Source of the DNA: an uncultured Campylobacter sp.
GTDB lineage: Bacteria > Campylobacterota > Campylobacteria > Campylobacterales > Campylobacteraceae
Length of the DNA: 64,000 bases
Direction of reading: 5' to 3'
NCBI GenBank assembly: GCA_900539255.1
Contig: UQBJ01000004.1
Coordinates: forward strand, 9,557 to 73,556
Position 1 is the stretch's first letter, and each line of letters begins with the position of its first letter. The position numbers and the translations under genes were made by a program. Of the stretch, positions 47,858-57,362 are shown piece by piece. The notes under the pieces are model-generated. The model searched no databases and was not told the origin of the DNA. It saw only the letters and a program-made list of their open reading frames with translations.

Positions 47858-48820
47858 TTATTTGTCAAACAAGGCGTTGAATTTGTCGATGAAATCAAGC
47901 GGGTCAACCTGCGTGCCGCCAGCGATGATACCAAAGTGCAAGTGCGCTCCCGTTACGCGCCCGCTGTCTCCGCTCAAAGCGATGATTTGCCCTTTTTTCA
48001 CCCTTTGCCCGACTTTAACTTTGAGCTTTGACAGATGATAATACTGCGAAAAGATTTTGTAGCCGTGGTCGATGACGACAGAGCCACCAGCATAGTATCT
48101 GTCCTTTGCGATGCGCACTATGCCGTCATTTGCGGCTAGCACGGGCGTGCCAACGGCAGCGCGAAAGTCCGTCCCGCTGTGATAGCTCATCAAAGAGCCG
48201 TTAAACACGCGTGCCGTGCCAAAAGCGCTTGTGATGATGGAATTTATCGGCAGGATAAATTTGCCCTCAAACAAAGCCTTGTTCGTGTAGGTAGCGTAAG
48301 TCGCGCGGGCTTCTTTCAGCTCTGCTTGTATGCGCGCAAGCACTTCTTTGGGCGGTGTTACCTTGCTTTGCGCCACTTGCAAAAGCTCTTGTTTATACGC
48401 CCCATCATCGCCCAAAAGGTCGTATTGTAGCCTTTTGCCGTCCTTATACAAAGCCACGATATGCGCTTGCTGAATGGGCTGCTTGTAGGCTGAACCAAAA
48501 ATCAAAATAACCTTGTTGTCATTGTCAGGGTGAGTGAAAAATTTTTCTTTTTTTTCTTGCTTTTGCGTGTTGCTTTGGGACTTTATGCTCTCCAAACCTT
48601 GCCTATTAAACTCCAAAAACAGCACCTGCCCCTTGCTGATACTTAAATTTTGCTCTTGGGTGGCGTTTTCATCGGCATTTGCTTGCGTTGTGGCTTGGGT
48701 TACACCGCCTTTGCTTTGGCTTGTGTCGGTGTTTGCTGAATTTTGGGCTGAATTTATGGCGTTTTGCTCGGCAAAAATGAGCGCAAAACACAGGCAAAGT
48801 CCTAAAAATACTCTTTTCAT
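47858..48820 (-). CDS. M23-family peptidoglycan endopeptidase
   Basis: A 320 aa exported zinc peptidase that cuts peptide cross-links of the wall. Seen: signal peptide (about 1-17, GLCLCFALIFA), a Thr/Asn/Gln-rich linker (about 20-60), an N-terminal all-beta domain and a C-terminal LytM domain with HSGTDF (about 214-219), SGRVTGAHLHFG (His-x-His near 293-295) and the PxxP-like end. This is the type involved in helical cell shape in Campylobacter; I do not assign a Pgp name. It is the second gene after glyS, with a 4-nt overlap. Confidence 0.9.
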   Translation of the reverse strand: MKRVFLGLCLCFALIFAEQNAINSAQNSANTDTSQSKGGVTQATTQANADENATQEQNLSISKGQVLFLEFNRQGLESIKSQSNTQKQEKKEKFFTHPDNDNKVILIFGSAYKQPIQQAHIVALYKDGKRLQYDLLGDDGAYKQELLQVAQSKVTPPKEVLARIQAELKEARATYATYTNKALFEGKFILPINSIITSAFGTARVFNGSLMSYHSGTDFRAAVGTPVLAANDGIVRIAKDRYYAGGSVVIDHGYKIFSQYYHLSKLKVKVGQRVKKGQIIALSGDSGRVTGAHLHFGIIAGGTQVDPLDFIDKFNALFDK

Positions 48821-50817
48821 AAGCTCACTTCCTTAATGTCCGCCACGCTTAAAAATGCCTTATAAATCTCATAAACAAGGGCTTGGCGGTTGGTTTTTAG
48901 TCTTTCATCTTTGACATTTATCATCACCTTGTCAAAAAAGTCGTCAATCTCGGGCTTTAAAGCAAACAAAGCCCTTAAAAGCTCGCTTGGCTTGGCGTTT
49001 GGCTCGCATTTTTTAAAGGCTTTGTAAAGTGCCTTTTCTTGCTGAGTTTCAAATAAATTTTCATCAACGCCCACAGACACCTTTACAGCGATATTTGCAA
49101 GCCTTTTAAAAGTGCTAAAATTCTCGCTAAAATCATCTTTTTTACTCAAAGCAATCAAAGCCTTTATACTCTCATCAATATGCACCAAATCAGCATTTTG
49201 CGACATTAAAACGGCTTTGATGAACGAAGAGTTAGCATTATAAAGCATATCAAGTCTTTCAAAGATAAAATTTTCAAGGCTTTGCAAATCAAATTTTTTG
49301 TAATTTGGCGCAAGTTTGTTTAAAAGTTCGCGCAAGTTGAATTTAACGCCTAAATTTAGAGCTATTTTAATCACTCCATTTGCCGCACGCCTCAAAGCAT
49401 AGGGGTCTTTCGTGCCGCTTGGTATTTTATTTACCGAAAAAAGCCCCATTAGCGTGTCAAGTTTGTTCGCTAGCGCCACGATACTTGAAAATTCATTGCT
49501 TGGCAAAGCCCCATTTTCAGCCTTTGGCAAATACTGCTCCCTTATGGCAAGGCTGATTTTATCGCTAAATCCTTGCGCTTTGGCGTAGTAACTTCCCATA
49601 ATGCCTTGTAGTTCTGTAAATTCATACACCATACTTGTGAGTAAATCAGCCTTTGCGTAGTGTATAGCCTGTGAAATGTCGCTAAATTCAGCGTTTTGAT
49701 AAAGCTCGCAAAGTGCCTTTGCCGCTGCTTTTTCGCGCTCTGCTTTGTCTTTAAGCGTGCCTAAACCCTCTAAATAAAGCACTCCCGCAAGTTTTTCAGG
49801 CTGCAAGCCGCTTTTTAAGTCGTTTTGCCAGAAAAACATTGCGTCTTTTAGCCTTGCACGCAACACGCGCTCGTTGCCGTTGATGATTTGAGCGTAGTTT
49901 TCGCACACCGCATTTGCCACGACTATGAAATGATTTGCCAGCTTTTCGCCCTTAAAAACGCCAAAATATCGCTGATTGTCGCGCATTGAGCTGATGATAA
50001 CCTCGCTTGGAATTTGCAAAAACTCGCTTTCAAAGCTGCCTAAAAGGGCTTTTGGATACTCAGTTATAGCTACAACTTCGTCTAAAAGCTCGTTGTCCTC
50101 GCTGATTGAAACGCCGTTTTTAGCCTCAATGTCCTTAAATTCGGCTAAAATTTTCTCTCGCCTTTTGTTTTGATTTAAGATGACAAAGTTTTTTTCTAAA
50201 AGTTCAAAATACCCGCTAATGTCCTTAAATTCGCACAAATCATAGCTCACACTGCGGTGGATAAAGGTTTTTTTGGCACTTTTTACGCCATAGCTTTGAA
50301 AACTCACCAGCTCATCACCCAGCACGCACACTAGCGAGCGAATGGCGCGGATAAACTCGAATTCTCCGTCTCCCCAGCGCATACTCTTGCCAAAATTTAG
50401 GCTTTTGAGCCACTTTTCTATCATTTTAGGCAAAAGCTCAGCACTTTTTTGCCCAGCGCACTTTTGCTGATGATAAAGCACTTCCTTGCCTTTGATTTGC
50501 TTAAATTCAAGCTCTTTTTCGCTGATACCAGCCTTTTGTAAAAAGCTCTGCCCAGCAGCCGTGAGTTTGCCGTCTTTGTAGGCTATGTCCTTTGGAGCGC
50601 CGATGAATTCAGTGGTGCTGTCATCTTGCCTGTCGCTAAATGCTTCGTGCAAGAGTGTTAGGCGTCTTGGAGTGTAGTAAAATTCAAACTCGCTTTGCAA
50701 ATGATACTCATCAAGCACCCTTTGCCACTTACTTTGGATATTATCAAGTTCTTTAAGTAAAGGCACGGCAGGTAACTCTTCAACACCGATTTCTATAAGC
50801 AGTCTTTTTTTCATCAT
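48817..50817 (-). CDS. glyS: Glycyl-tRNA synthetase beta subunit
   Basis: A 666 aa beta chain carrying the tRNA-binding and HD-like domains of bacterial alpha2-beta2 GlyRS. Seen: N-terminal LLIEIGVEELPA, FEFYYTPRRLTLL, MRWGDGEFEFIRAIRSLVCVL and KDPYALRRAANGVIKI (about 460-475). The start is at one of two tandem ATG codons (50817 or 50814). It is followed by the M23 peptidase gene. Confidence 0.96.
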   Translation of the reverse strand: MMKKRLLIEIGVEELPAVPLLKELDNIQSKWQRVLDEYHLQSEFEFYYTPRRLTLLHEAFSDRQDDSTTEFIGAPKDIAYKDGKLTAAGQSFLQKAGISEKELEFKQIKGKEVLYHQQKCAGQKSAELLPKMIEKWLKSLNFGKSMRWGDGEFEFIRAIRSLVCVLGDELVSFQSYGVKSAKKTFIHRSVSYDLCEFKDISGYFELLEKNFVILNQNKRREKILAEFKDIEAKNGVSISEDNELLDEVVAITEYPKALLGSFESEFLQIPSEVIISSMRDNQRYFGVFKGEKLANHFIVVANAVCENYAQIINGNERVLRARLKDAMFFWQNDLKSGLQPEKLAGVLYLEGLGTLKDKAEREKAAAKALCELYQNAEFSDISQAIHYAKADLLTSMVYEFTELQGIMGSYYAKAQGFSDKISLAIREQYLPKAENGALPSNEFSSIVALANKLDTLMGLFSVNKIPSGTKDPYALRRAANGVIKIALNLGVKFNLRELLNKLAPNYKKFDLQSLENFIFERLDMLYNANSSFIKAVLMSQNADLVHIDESIKALIALSKKDDFSENFSTFKRLANIAVKVSVGVDENLFETQQEKALYKAFKKCEPNAKPSELLRALFALKPEIDDFFDKVMINVKDERLKTNRQALVYEIYKAFLSVADIKEVSL

Positions 50818-50990
50818 CTTCTTTCATTTTACAAAATCAACGCCGTATTTTACCCTAAATTTCTTTCAAAAGGGTTTCAAATTTAAGATTTTGCCTTGTG
50901 AAAAATATCTTTTTGAATTTTTTGTGAAATTTAAGCTTTTTTTAAGCTTAAAAAAGATACAATGCGTGTTTTATTTTAAAGAAAGGACAA

Positions 50991-51224
50991 ATGATGAGTG
51001 TGAATTTCAAGCACGGTTTGGCAAGATTTGGTGCGGATTTGGCTGTGGTGGATTTGGCGAATTTTCATTTAAATGTAAATTCAAGCAAAAATTTGCAAGC
51101 AAATTCAGCAAGCGTAAATTTCAGCGTAAATTTTGGCAAAAATTCACAAGTATCAAGTGCGAATTCAGCTGTATTTGCAAATTCTGTTCTTTTTTCTATG
51201 ATGATGCACACGCTTGTGTGCTAG
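50991..51224 (+). CDS. Short leader ORF ahead of the sulfur operon
   Basis: A 77-codon frame with an excellent site (GAAAGGACAA-ATG) and a TACAAT box at 50958-50963. The product is rich in Asn, Ser, Val and Phe and the DNA holds ten RAATTY hexamers. It ends in Met-Met-Met-His-Thr-Leu-Val-Cys. Those last codons overlap a GC hairpin with a T-rich tail, the layout of a leader-peptide attenuator. It may be translated either as a small protein or mainly for regulation. Not recognised as a family. Confidence 0.5.
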   Translation: MMSVNFKHGLARFGADLAVVDLANFHLNVNSSKNLQANSASVNFSVNFGKNSQVSSANSAVFANSVLFSMMMHTLVC

Positions 51225-51234
51225 TGTTTTCTTT
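51206..51234 (+). terminator. Candidate attenuator hairpin
   Basis: GCACAC-GCTT-GTGTGC (51206-51221) followed by TAGTGTTTTCTTTT. It covers the last codons and stop of the leader ORF, upstream of the monooxygenase operon. Confidence 0.5.
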
Positions 51235-51598
51235 TCCCAAAAATTCAAGTTAGACGAAGTAAAGCTAAAAAGGCTTTTGGTGTTTTGCCTTGCGGTTTAA
51301 AGGCAAAATCAAAGTTGCAAAATGTTAAATTCATCGCAAAGGTAAGGTTAAATTTACCAAAAGCGGATTAAAAAAGTGGATTTAAATTTTGCAAAGTGAG
51401 TTTAAATCTTATAAAATCGCAAGCAAAAATTTGCAAGATAAGATTTAAATTCAAAGGCAAATTGTCGCAAAGGGCGAGAATTTAAGCCTTTGTTTGGAAT
51501 TTTGCGAAAGTTAAAGCATAAATTTAACTTTAAAATTCAAAACAAAGGGCTGAATTTCAAGCCTTTACAAAGGCAGTTTGCAAGCAAAAAGGACGAAA
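51225..51598. other. Gap between leader ORF and monooxygenase operon
   Basis: About 370 bp of AAATTTAAG-rich DNA with no gene. AAAGGC...GCCTT elements near 51270-51305 could form alternative hairpins. No clear -10 box close to 51599, which leaves read-through from the leader as the likely source of the operon message. Confidence 0.4.
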
Positions 51599-52999
51599 AT
51601 GAGTCAAAAACAAATTTCTTTCAACGCCTTTGAGATGAACTGCATCTCGCATTTAAGCCCGGGGCTTTGGCGTTACCCAAATGATAGGGCTTTGGAGTAT
51701 AAGAGCATTGAGTATTGGCAAGATATAGCCAAAATCGCAGAAAAAGGGCTGTTTGATGCCGTTTTTATCGCCGATGTGCTGGGAATTTATGATTTGTATG
51801 GCGGCAGTGATGAGGCGGCTTTAAGGACGGCTTTGCAAGTGCCTGTGAATGACCCGCTTTCCCTAGCCGTGGTAGGAGCAGCGGTTACGCAAAATATAGG
51901 CTTTGGAATCACAGCTGGTGTGCCTTTTGAGCATCCTTTTCCTTTTGCACGCAGGCTCAGCACGCTTGACCATCTCACCAAAGGGCGCGTGGGCTGGAAT
52001 ATCGTTACGGGCTATTTGCCAAGCGCAAACAAAAATATGGGTGCGCGAGAACTCCCGCACGATGAGCGATACGAGCTAGCCGATGAGTATATGGAGGTTA
52101 TTTACAAGCTTTTGGAGGGCAGTTGGGAGGATAGTGCGGTGATTTTGGATAAAGCCACAGGCGATTTTGCCGACCCAAGCAAAATTCATCACATAGGACA
52201 CAAAGGCAAATACTTTGATGTCAGTGGCATTCATCTGTGCGAACCAAGCATTCAGCGCACGCCTGTGCTGTTTCAAGCTGGAAATTCCGTGCGTGGTAGG
52301 GAGTTTGCAGCCAAGCACGCAGAAGCTATTTTCATCGCTCCGCCTACAAAAGAGTATGCAAAAACCGCTGTAAAGCAAGTGCGCGAAGCACTTGTAAAGG
52401 CTGGGCGCAGTCCGTATAGTGCTAAAATTTATGTGCTGGCTACCATTGTTACTGATGAAAACGAGAATTTAGCGCAGGCAAAGTATAAGGATTTGCTCAA
52501 ATACGCTAGCACGGACGGGGCTTTGGTGATAAATTCAGGCTGGTTGGGGACGGATTTGAGTAAATTTGCCCTTGACGCACCGCTTGATAACATACAAAGC
52601 AACGCTATAAGGGCGCAAGTGGAGGCTTTGAGTAATTCTAAAACCCCGCAAGGCGAAACTTGGACTTTAAGGGATTTAATCAAACTCACAGGCATAGGCT
52701 GTCAAGGACCTAAAATCGTAGGAAGCCCCGAAAAAGTCGCTGACATTTTGCAAGAATTTGTTGAATTTAGCGATGCAGACGGCTTTAATCTTGCCTATGC
52801 TAGCACGCCCGCAAGTTTTGAAGATGTGGTGAATTTCATCGTTCCACAACTGCAAAAGCGGGGCGTTTATAAAAACGAATACGCCAAAGGCTCGTTAAGA
52901 CAAAAGCTCTTTGGCAAGGGCGACCGCCTAAATAGCGAGCATATAGGCTCGACTTACCGAGTGGGTGGGGTAAATTCCACAGCAAGGCAAAGGGGGTAA
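51599..52999 (+). CDS. NtaA/DmoA-family FMN-dependent monooxygenase
   Basis: A 466 aa luciferase-like flavin monooxygenase (NtaA/SnaA/DmoA branch), which uses FMNH2 and oxygen. Seen: TIM-barrel motifs LWRYPNDRALEYKSIEYW near 26-43, GLFDAVFIADVLGIYD, LSTLDHLTKGRVGWNIVTGYLPSANKNMG (about 121-149) and the late HDERYELADEYMEV. Relatives oxidise dimethyl sulfide, nitrilotriacetate or sulfur compounds; with methionine genes nearby, organosulfur cleavage is favoured. No flavin reductase gene is present in the operon. Start ATG 51599 follows AAGGAC. Confidence 0.88.
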   Translation: MSQKQISFNAFEMNCISHLSPGLWRYPNDRALEYKSIEYWQDIAKIAEKGLFDAVFIADVLGIYDLYGGSDEAALRTALQVPVNDPLSLAVVGAAVTQNIGFGITAGVPFEHPFPFARRLSTLDHLTKGRVGWNIVTGYLPSANKNMGARELPHDERYELADEYMEVIYKLLEGSWEDSAVILDKATGDFADPSKIHHIGHKGKYFDVSGIHLCEPSIQRTPVLFQAGNSVRGREFAAKHAEAIFIAPPTKEYAKTAVKQVREALVKAGRSPYSAKIYVLATIVTDENENLAQAKYKDLLKYASTDGALVINSGWLGTDLSKFALDAPLDNIQSNAIRAQVEALSNSKTPQGETWTLRDLIKLTGIGCQGPKIVGSPEKVADILQEFVEFSDADGFNLAYASTPASFEDVVNFIVPQLQKRGVYKNEYAKGSLRQKLFGKGDRLNSEHIGSTYRVGGVNSTARQRG

Positions 53000-53000
53000 G

Positions 53001-53978
53001 ATGCTGTATAATGACTTAGAGCAGGGCATTTACATTTTGCACGAAAACGAGGAGTGGCTGCCGCCATTTCGCGAGGCTTTTGCGCGTGCTGGGCTGAATT
53101 TTGGGGAGATTGATTTAAGCAAGGGCGCGATAAATTTAGACAAAGAGCCACCAAAGGGCGTTTTTTGGAGCAGAATGTCCGCTTCTTCGCACACTCGCGG
53201 ACACGCCTTTGCTAAGGATTATGCGCGCGCTATTTTTGCGTGGCTGGCTCGTTATAATAGGCGCATTGTCAATCCTTTGAGCGTTTTGGAGCTAGAAGTA
53301 AGCAAGGTAGCGCAGTATTTAGCCTTAAATTCAGCGGGCTTTCGCACGCCCAAAACCTTAGCCGCCTTTGGTAAGGCTGATTTGCGCGAACTTGCACGAA
53401 ACTTGCAAACGCCTTTTATCATAAAGCACAATCAAGGCGGAAAGGGGCTTGGCGTGAGGCTTTTTGAAAGTTTTGCTGAGTTTGAAAAATGCCTAAATTC
53501 AAGCGAATTTGAGCAAAGTGCTGATGGCATTTATTTGGCGCAAGAGTATGTAAAGAGCAAAGCCCCTTTCATCACGCGCATAGAGTTTATAGCGGGTAAA
53601 TTTCACTACGCTGTGCGTGTGGATACGAGCGATGGAGGCTTTGAGCTTTGTCCTGCTGAGGCTTGCGAGATAGAACGAAAGCCAAAATTAGCCGCCGCCG
53701 CTTGTGATATAGGGGCGAAATTCAGCTTGCGCGATGAGATTAAGGCTGAATTTCCGCTTGTTAAAAAGCTAGAAAACTTTTTGCAAGCTCACAAAATCGA
53801 AATAGCAGGAGTTGAGTTCATCGAAAATTCACAAAATGAACTCGTGGTTTATGACATAAACACCAACACAAACTACAACAAAACCCTTGAAGATGCACTT
53901 CGCGCACAGGGCTTGCAAGGTGCAGCAGATAGGGTAGTGGAGTTTTTAAATGCTGAATTTCAAAAGGAGGTCAAATGA
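53001..53978 (+). CDS. ATP-grasp ligase of unknown substrate
   Basis: A 325 aa RimK-like ATP-grasp protein. Seen: a preceding N-terminal domain with FWSRMSASSHTRGHAFAKDYARAI, the ATP-binding strand PFIIKHNQGGKGLGVRLF (about 137-154), ITRIEFIAGKFHYAVRVDTSDG (about 193-214) and a metal-binding end VVYDINTNTNYN (about 290-301). ATP-grasp enzymes join carboxylates to amines or thiols. It lies between two flavin monooxygenases, starting 1 nt after one and overlapping the other by 4 nt, so its product or substrate should belong to the same pathway. Substrate unknown. Confidence 0.82.
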   Translation: MLYNDLEQGIYILHENEEWLPPFREAFARAGLNFGEIDLSKGAINLDKEPPKGVFWSRMSASSHTRGHAFAKDYARAIFAWLARYNRRIVNPLSVLELEVSKVAQYLALNSAGFRTPKTLAAFGKADLRELARNLQTPFIIKHNQGGKGLGVRLFESFAEFEKCLNSSEFEQSADGIYLAQEYVKSKAPFITRIEFIAGKFHYAVRVDTSDGGFELCPAEACEIERKPKLAAAACDIGAKFSLRDEIKAEFPLVKKLENFLQAHKIEIAGVEFIENSQNELVVYDINTNTNYNKTLEDALRAQGLQGAADRVVEFLNAEFQKEVK

Positions 53979-54997
53979 AATTTGCGTATTGGAGTCCCGT
54001 TTTTGGGAGCTGGTTAAGAAATGTTGATGATGATAGCACGAAATGCTCGTGGGATTATATCAAAGAGTTGGCTTTGGAGGCTGAGGATTTGGGCTATGCG
54101 CTCACTCTTGTGCCAGAGCTTTACCTAAACGACATAAAAGGGCATAAAGCCCCTTGTTTAGACGCTTGGGCGGTGGCAACGGCTTTGGCAGCTTGCACGA
54201 AAAAAATCGAAATTCTAGCAGCCTTGCGCCCACAATACCATCAAGTAGCGCTCACAGCAAAGGAGTTAAGCACGCTGGCTCAAATTTCAAACTGCCGTTT
54301 TAGCGTGAATTTAGTGTCGGCTTGGTGGGAAGAAGAAGCAAGGCAGTATGGCATAAAATTTGACGCACACGATGAAAGATACGAGCTTTTAAGCGAGTAT
54401 GCGGCGGTGCTGAAAGGCTTTTGGAGCAAGAGTCCTTTTTCTCACAAGGGTAAAATCTATGAATTTAAGGACTCATTTAACGAGCCAAAGCCCGCAAAAG
54501 CCCCGTTTATCTACGCTGGCGGAGAGAGCGAAAAGGGTAGGGCGGCTATAACTGAATTTGCGGACTTTTACTTAATGCACGGAGGCACACCGCAAGAAAT
54601 AGCCGAGAAAATCGCCGATATGAAAGAGCGCAAAAAGCGTGCAGGACTTGGCGAATTTAAGGGCTTTGGAATGGCTGCTTATGTGATTTTAAGAGACACA
54701 GAAGAAGAAGCAAAACGCGAATTTGAGCGCATTATCAACATAAAAGACGAGAGTGCTTATAAAAATTCTTATGATGATTTTACGGGCAACTCGAATTTAG
54801 ATGTTGAGATAAGCAAAGAAGAATACAGCGTTTCAAACCGCGGACTTCGTCCAAGACTCATAGGCACCGCCGAACAAATCGCGGAAAAGGTAAAAGAGTA
54901 TGAAAAAGCTGGGCTTAATCTCATTATCATACAATGTGCAAATATGAAAGAAGAGTTAAGAGACATTGCTACCAAGCTTTTTCCGCTCTTAAAATAA
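53975..54997 (+). CDS. LLM-class flavin monooxygenase, SsuD/SfnG-like
   Basis: A 340 aa monooxygenase of the alkanesulfonate/dimethylsulfone branch. Seen: FAYWSPVFGSWLRN at the N-terminus, KIEILAALRPQYHQVALTAKELSTLAQISNCRFSVNLVSAWW (about 77-118), HDERYELLSEY and FIYAGGESEKGRAA. SsuD and SfnG release sulfite or sulfinate from C1-C2 sulfonates and sulfones using FMNH2. AAAGGAGGT precedes the ATG, the strongest site of the operon. A terminator follows, then metE with its own promoter. Confidence 0.88.
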   Translation: MKFAYWSPVFGSWLRNVDDDSTKCSWDYIKELALEAEDLGYALTLVPELYLNDIKGHKAPCLDAWAVATALAACTKKIEILAALRPQYHQVALTAKELSTLAQISNCRFSVNLVSAWWEEEARQYGIKFDAHDERYELLSEYAAVLKGFWSKSPFSHKGKIYEFKDSFNEPKPAKAPFIYAGGESEKGRAAITEFADFYLMHGGTPQEIAEKIADMKERKKRAGLGEFKGFGMAAYVILRDTEEEAKREFERIINIKDESAYKNSYDDFTGNSNLDVEISKEEYSVSNRGLRPRLIGTAEQIAEKVKEYEKAGLNLIIIQCANMKEELRDIATKLFPLLK

Positions 54998-55006
54998 AAA
55001 TTTTCA

Positions 55007-55036
55007 TTAAAGGCTTACCAAATTTAAGCCTTTAAT
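55007..55036 (+). terminator. Terminator of the monooxygenase operon
   Basis: ATTAAAGGCTT (55007-55017) pairs with AAGCCTTTAAT (55026-55036); an 8-nt AT loop. The metE -10 box starts at its edge. Confidence 0.7.
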
Positions 55037-55044
55037 GCTATAAT
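55036..55044 (+). promoter_or_regulatory. Extended -10 promoter of metE
   Basis: TGCTATAAT, 21 nt before the metE ATG and immediately after the terminator hairpin. Confidence 0.7.
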
Positions 55045-55065
55045 TTTAATTTTGAAAGGACAAAA

Positions 55066-57333
55066 ATGCAAAATTCAGTGATTGCTTACCCAAGAATAGG
55101 CGCTTTAAGGGAGCTTAAATTCGCCATTGAGAAGTATTTTAAGAAAGAAAGCTCAAAAGATGAGCTTTTCCACACAGCAAAAGAGTTGCGCAAAGTGCAT
55201 TGGCAAGTGCAAAAGAACGCTCAGATAGACTTTATCTCGTGCAATGACTTTTCATTTTATGATAATGTCTTAGACACAGCCGCGCTTTTTAATGTCGTGG
55301 CTAAACGCTACAAGGCTTTGAATTTAGAGCCTTTGGACGAGTATTTTGCGATGGCAAGGGGTTATCAGGGCGCAAACGGCGACACCACAGCTTTGGCGAT
55401 GAAAAAGTGGTTTAATACAAACTACCATTATCTCGTGCCAGAGTGCGATGATGCCACGCTTATCAAGCTTAATGCCACAAAGATTTTAAGCGAATACGAT
55501 GAGGCAAAGGCTTTGGGTATAGAGCCAAAAGTAGCACTTACGGGGCTTTTTACCTTTTACAAGCTCATAAATTTCGCTGATGAGGCGACTAAAACGCAGG
55601 CAAAGGCTAAACTCATCGAAGCTTACGGGCTTTTGCTTGACACGCTCAATCAAAAAGGCGTAAAATGGGTGCAGTTTGACGAGCCTTATTTGGTTTATGA
55701 TTTGAGCGCAAGTGATATCGCGCTTTTTAAAGAGATTTACACCGCTGTGCTTGCTCAAAAAGCAGGGCTTAAAATTTTAGTGCAAACTTATTTTGGCGAT
55801 GTGCGCGACATTTATGAAACCTTGTGTAGCTTAAATTTTGACGGCATAGGGCTTGATTTCATCGAGGGTAAAGAGAGTTTAAATCTCATCAAAAAGGGCT
55901 ATTTAGCTGATAAGTTGCTTTTTGCTGGGCTTGTAAATGGCAAAAATATCTACAAAAACAACTACGCTAAAACGCTTAATTTGCTTGGCGAAATTCAAAA
56001 ATTCGCTAAAAATGTGGTGCTAAATACGAGCTGTTCTTTGCTGCATAGCCCTTACACCATAAAAAACGAGCAAAAATTAGACAAAAAATACCTTGCTCAT
56101 TTTGCCTTTGCCGAGCAAAAATTAGATGAGTTAAGAGAGCTTAAAGAAATCGCTCAAAGTGCGAATTACAAGGACAATGTGCTTTATAAAAACAATGTCG
56201 CTTTGTTTGAAAACAAGCCAAATCGCGACAACAAAAAGGTGCAAGAAAGAGTGGAGAATTTGCAGGATAAAGACTACAAACGCTTGCCTGAATTCAAAGA
56301 AAGGCAAAAAATTCAAAAAGAAGTGCTAAATTTACCGCTTTTGCCAACCACAACCATAGGTTCGTTTCCCCAAACGCCCGATGTTAGAAGCAACCGCCTT
56401 GCCTTTAAACAAGCTAAAATCAACGCCGCTCAATACACTGAATTTAATCAAGTCAAAATCAAAGAGTGCATAAAACTGCAAGAAGAAATCGGGCTTGATG
56501 TGCTAGTGCACGGCGAATTTGAGCGTAATGATATGGTGGAGTATTTTGGCGAGAGCTTGGAGGGCTTTTTATTTACGCAAAATGGCTGGGTGCAAAGCTA
56601 CGGCACAAGGTGCGTAAAGCCACCTGTGGTGTGGGGAGATGTCGCACGCACAAAGCCTATGACGGTTTCGTGGAGTGAATTTGCCCAAAAACAAAGCGAT
56701 AAAATCGTAAAAGGAATGCTTACAGGACCTGTAACGATTTTGAATTGGAGTTTTCCGCGCGAGGATATAAGTTTGCGCGAAAGCACGCTGCAAATTGCCT
56801 TAGCGATACGCGATGAGGTGCTAGACCTTGAAAAAGCGGGCATTAAAATCGTGCAGATTGATGAGGCTGCCTTGCGCGAGAAGTTGCCTTTGAGGAAGAG
56901 TGATTGGCATAGTGAGTATTTAAGCTGGGCGATTCCAGCCTTTAATCTCGTGCATAGCGGCGTTAGAGCGGACACGCAAATTCATACGCATATGTGTTAT
57001 AGCGAATTTAACGACATTATCAAAGAAATTGATGCTATGGATGCTGATGTCATCAGCTTTGAGGCGAGCCGTTCAAATTTAGAATTGCTTGATGCCTTAA
57101 AGGCGGCAAAGTTTCAAACCGAAGTGGGACCGGGCGTTTATGACATTCACAGCCCGCGCGTGCCGAGTGTAAGTGAGCTTGAAAGCACTATACGCAAGAT
57201 TTTAGACAAGTTGCCAAAGGAGCAAATTTGGATAAATCCTGATTGTGGGCTTAAAACAAGAGGCTACAAAGAAGTGGTTGAAAGCCTTAAAAATATGGTT
57301 GAAGCCACCAAAAACGCGCGAAAAAGCCTGTAA
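55066..57333 (+). CDS. metE: Cobalamin-independent methionine synthase
   Basis: A 755 aa zinc enzyme that methylates homocysteine with 5-methyltetrahydrofolate triglutamate. Seen: N-terminal YPRIGALRELKFAIEKY, the second barrel with TTTIGSFPQTPDVR (about 425-438), and zinc ligands in HTHMCYSEF (His/Cys near 640-643) and DCGLKTR (Cys near 726). It pairs with metF, which supplies the methyl donor. It does not need B12, of interest if the nearby receptor were a cobalamin importer. Confidence 0.97.
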   Translation: MQNSVIAYPRIGALRELKFAIEKYFKKESSKDELFHTAKELRKVHWQVQKNAQIDFISCNDFSFYDNVLDTAALFNVVAKRYKALNLEPLDEYFAMARGYQGANGDTTALAMKKWFNTNYHYLVPECDDATLIKLNATKILSEYDEAKALGIEPKVALTGLFTFYKLINFADEATKTQAKAKLIEAYGLLLDTLNQKGVKWVQFDEPYLVYDLSASDIALFKEIYTAVLAQKAGLKILVQTYFGDVRDIYETLCSLNFDGIGLDFIEGKESLNLIKKGYLADKLLFAGLVNGKNIYKNNYAKTLNLLGEIQKFAKNVVLNTSCSLLHSPYTIKNEQKLDKKYLAHFAFAEQKLDELRELKEIAQSANYKDNVLYKNNVALFENKPNRDNKKVQERVENLQDKDYKRLPEFKERQKIQKEVLNLPLLPTTTIGSFPQTPDVRSNRLAFKQAKINAAQYTEFNQVKIKECIKLQEEIGLDVLVHGEFERNDMVEYFGESLEGFLFTQNGWVQSYGTRCVKPPVVWGDVARTKPMTVSWSEFAQKQSDKIVKGMLTGPVTILNWSFPREDISLRESTLQIALAIRDEVLDLEKAGIKIVQIDEAALREKLPLRKSDWHSEYLSWAIPAFNLVHSGVRADTQIHTHMCYSEFNDIIKEIDAMDADVISFEASRSNLELLDALKAAKFQTEVGPGVYDIHSPRVPSVSELESTIRKILDKLPKEQIWINPDCGLKTRGYKEVVESLKNMVEATKNARKSL

Positions 57334-57362
57334 ATTTAGGCTTTTAGCACAAAAGGGCGAGT

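Noticed and set aside
50891..51253. 120-codon frame overlapping the leader ORF
   Set aside because: Cys/Phe/Lys-rich product of AT-rich DNA; the overlapping 77-codon frame has the clear ribosome binding site.
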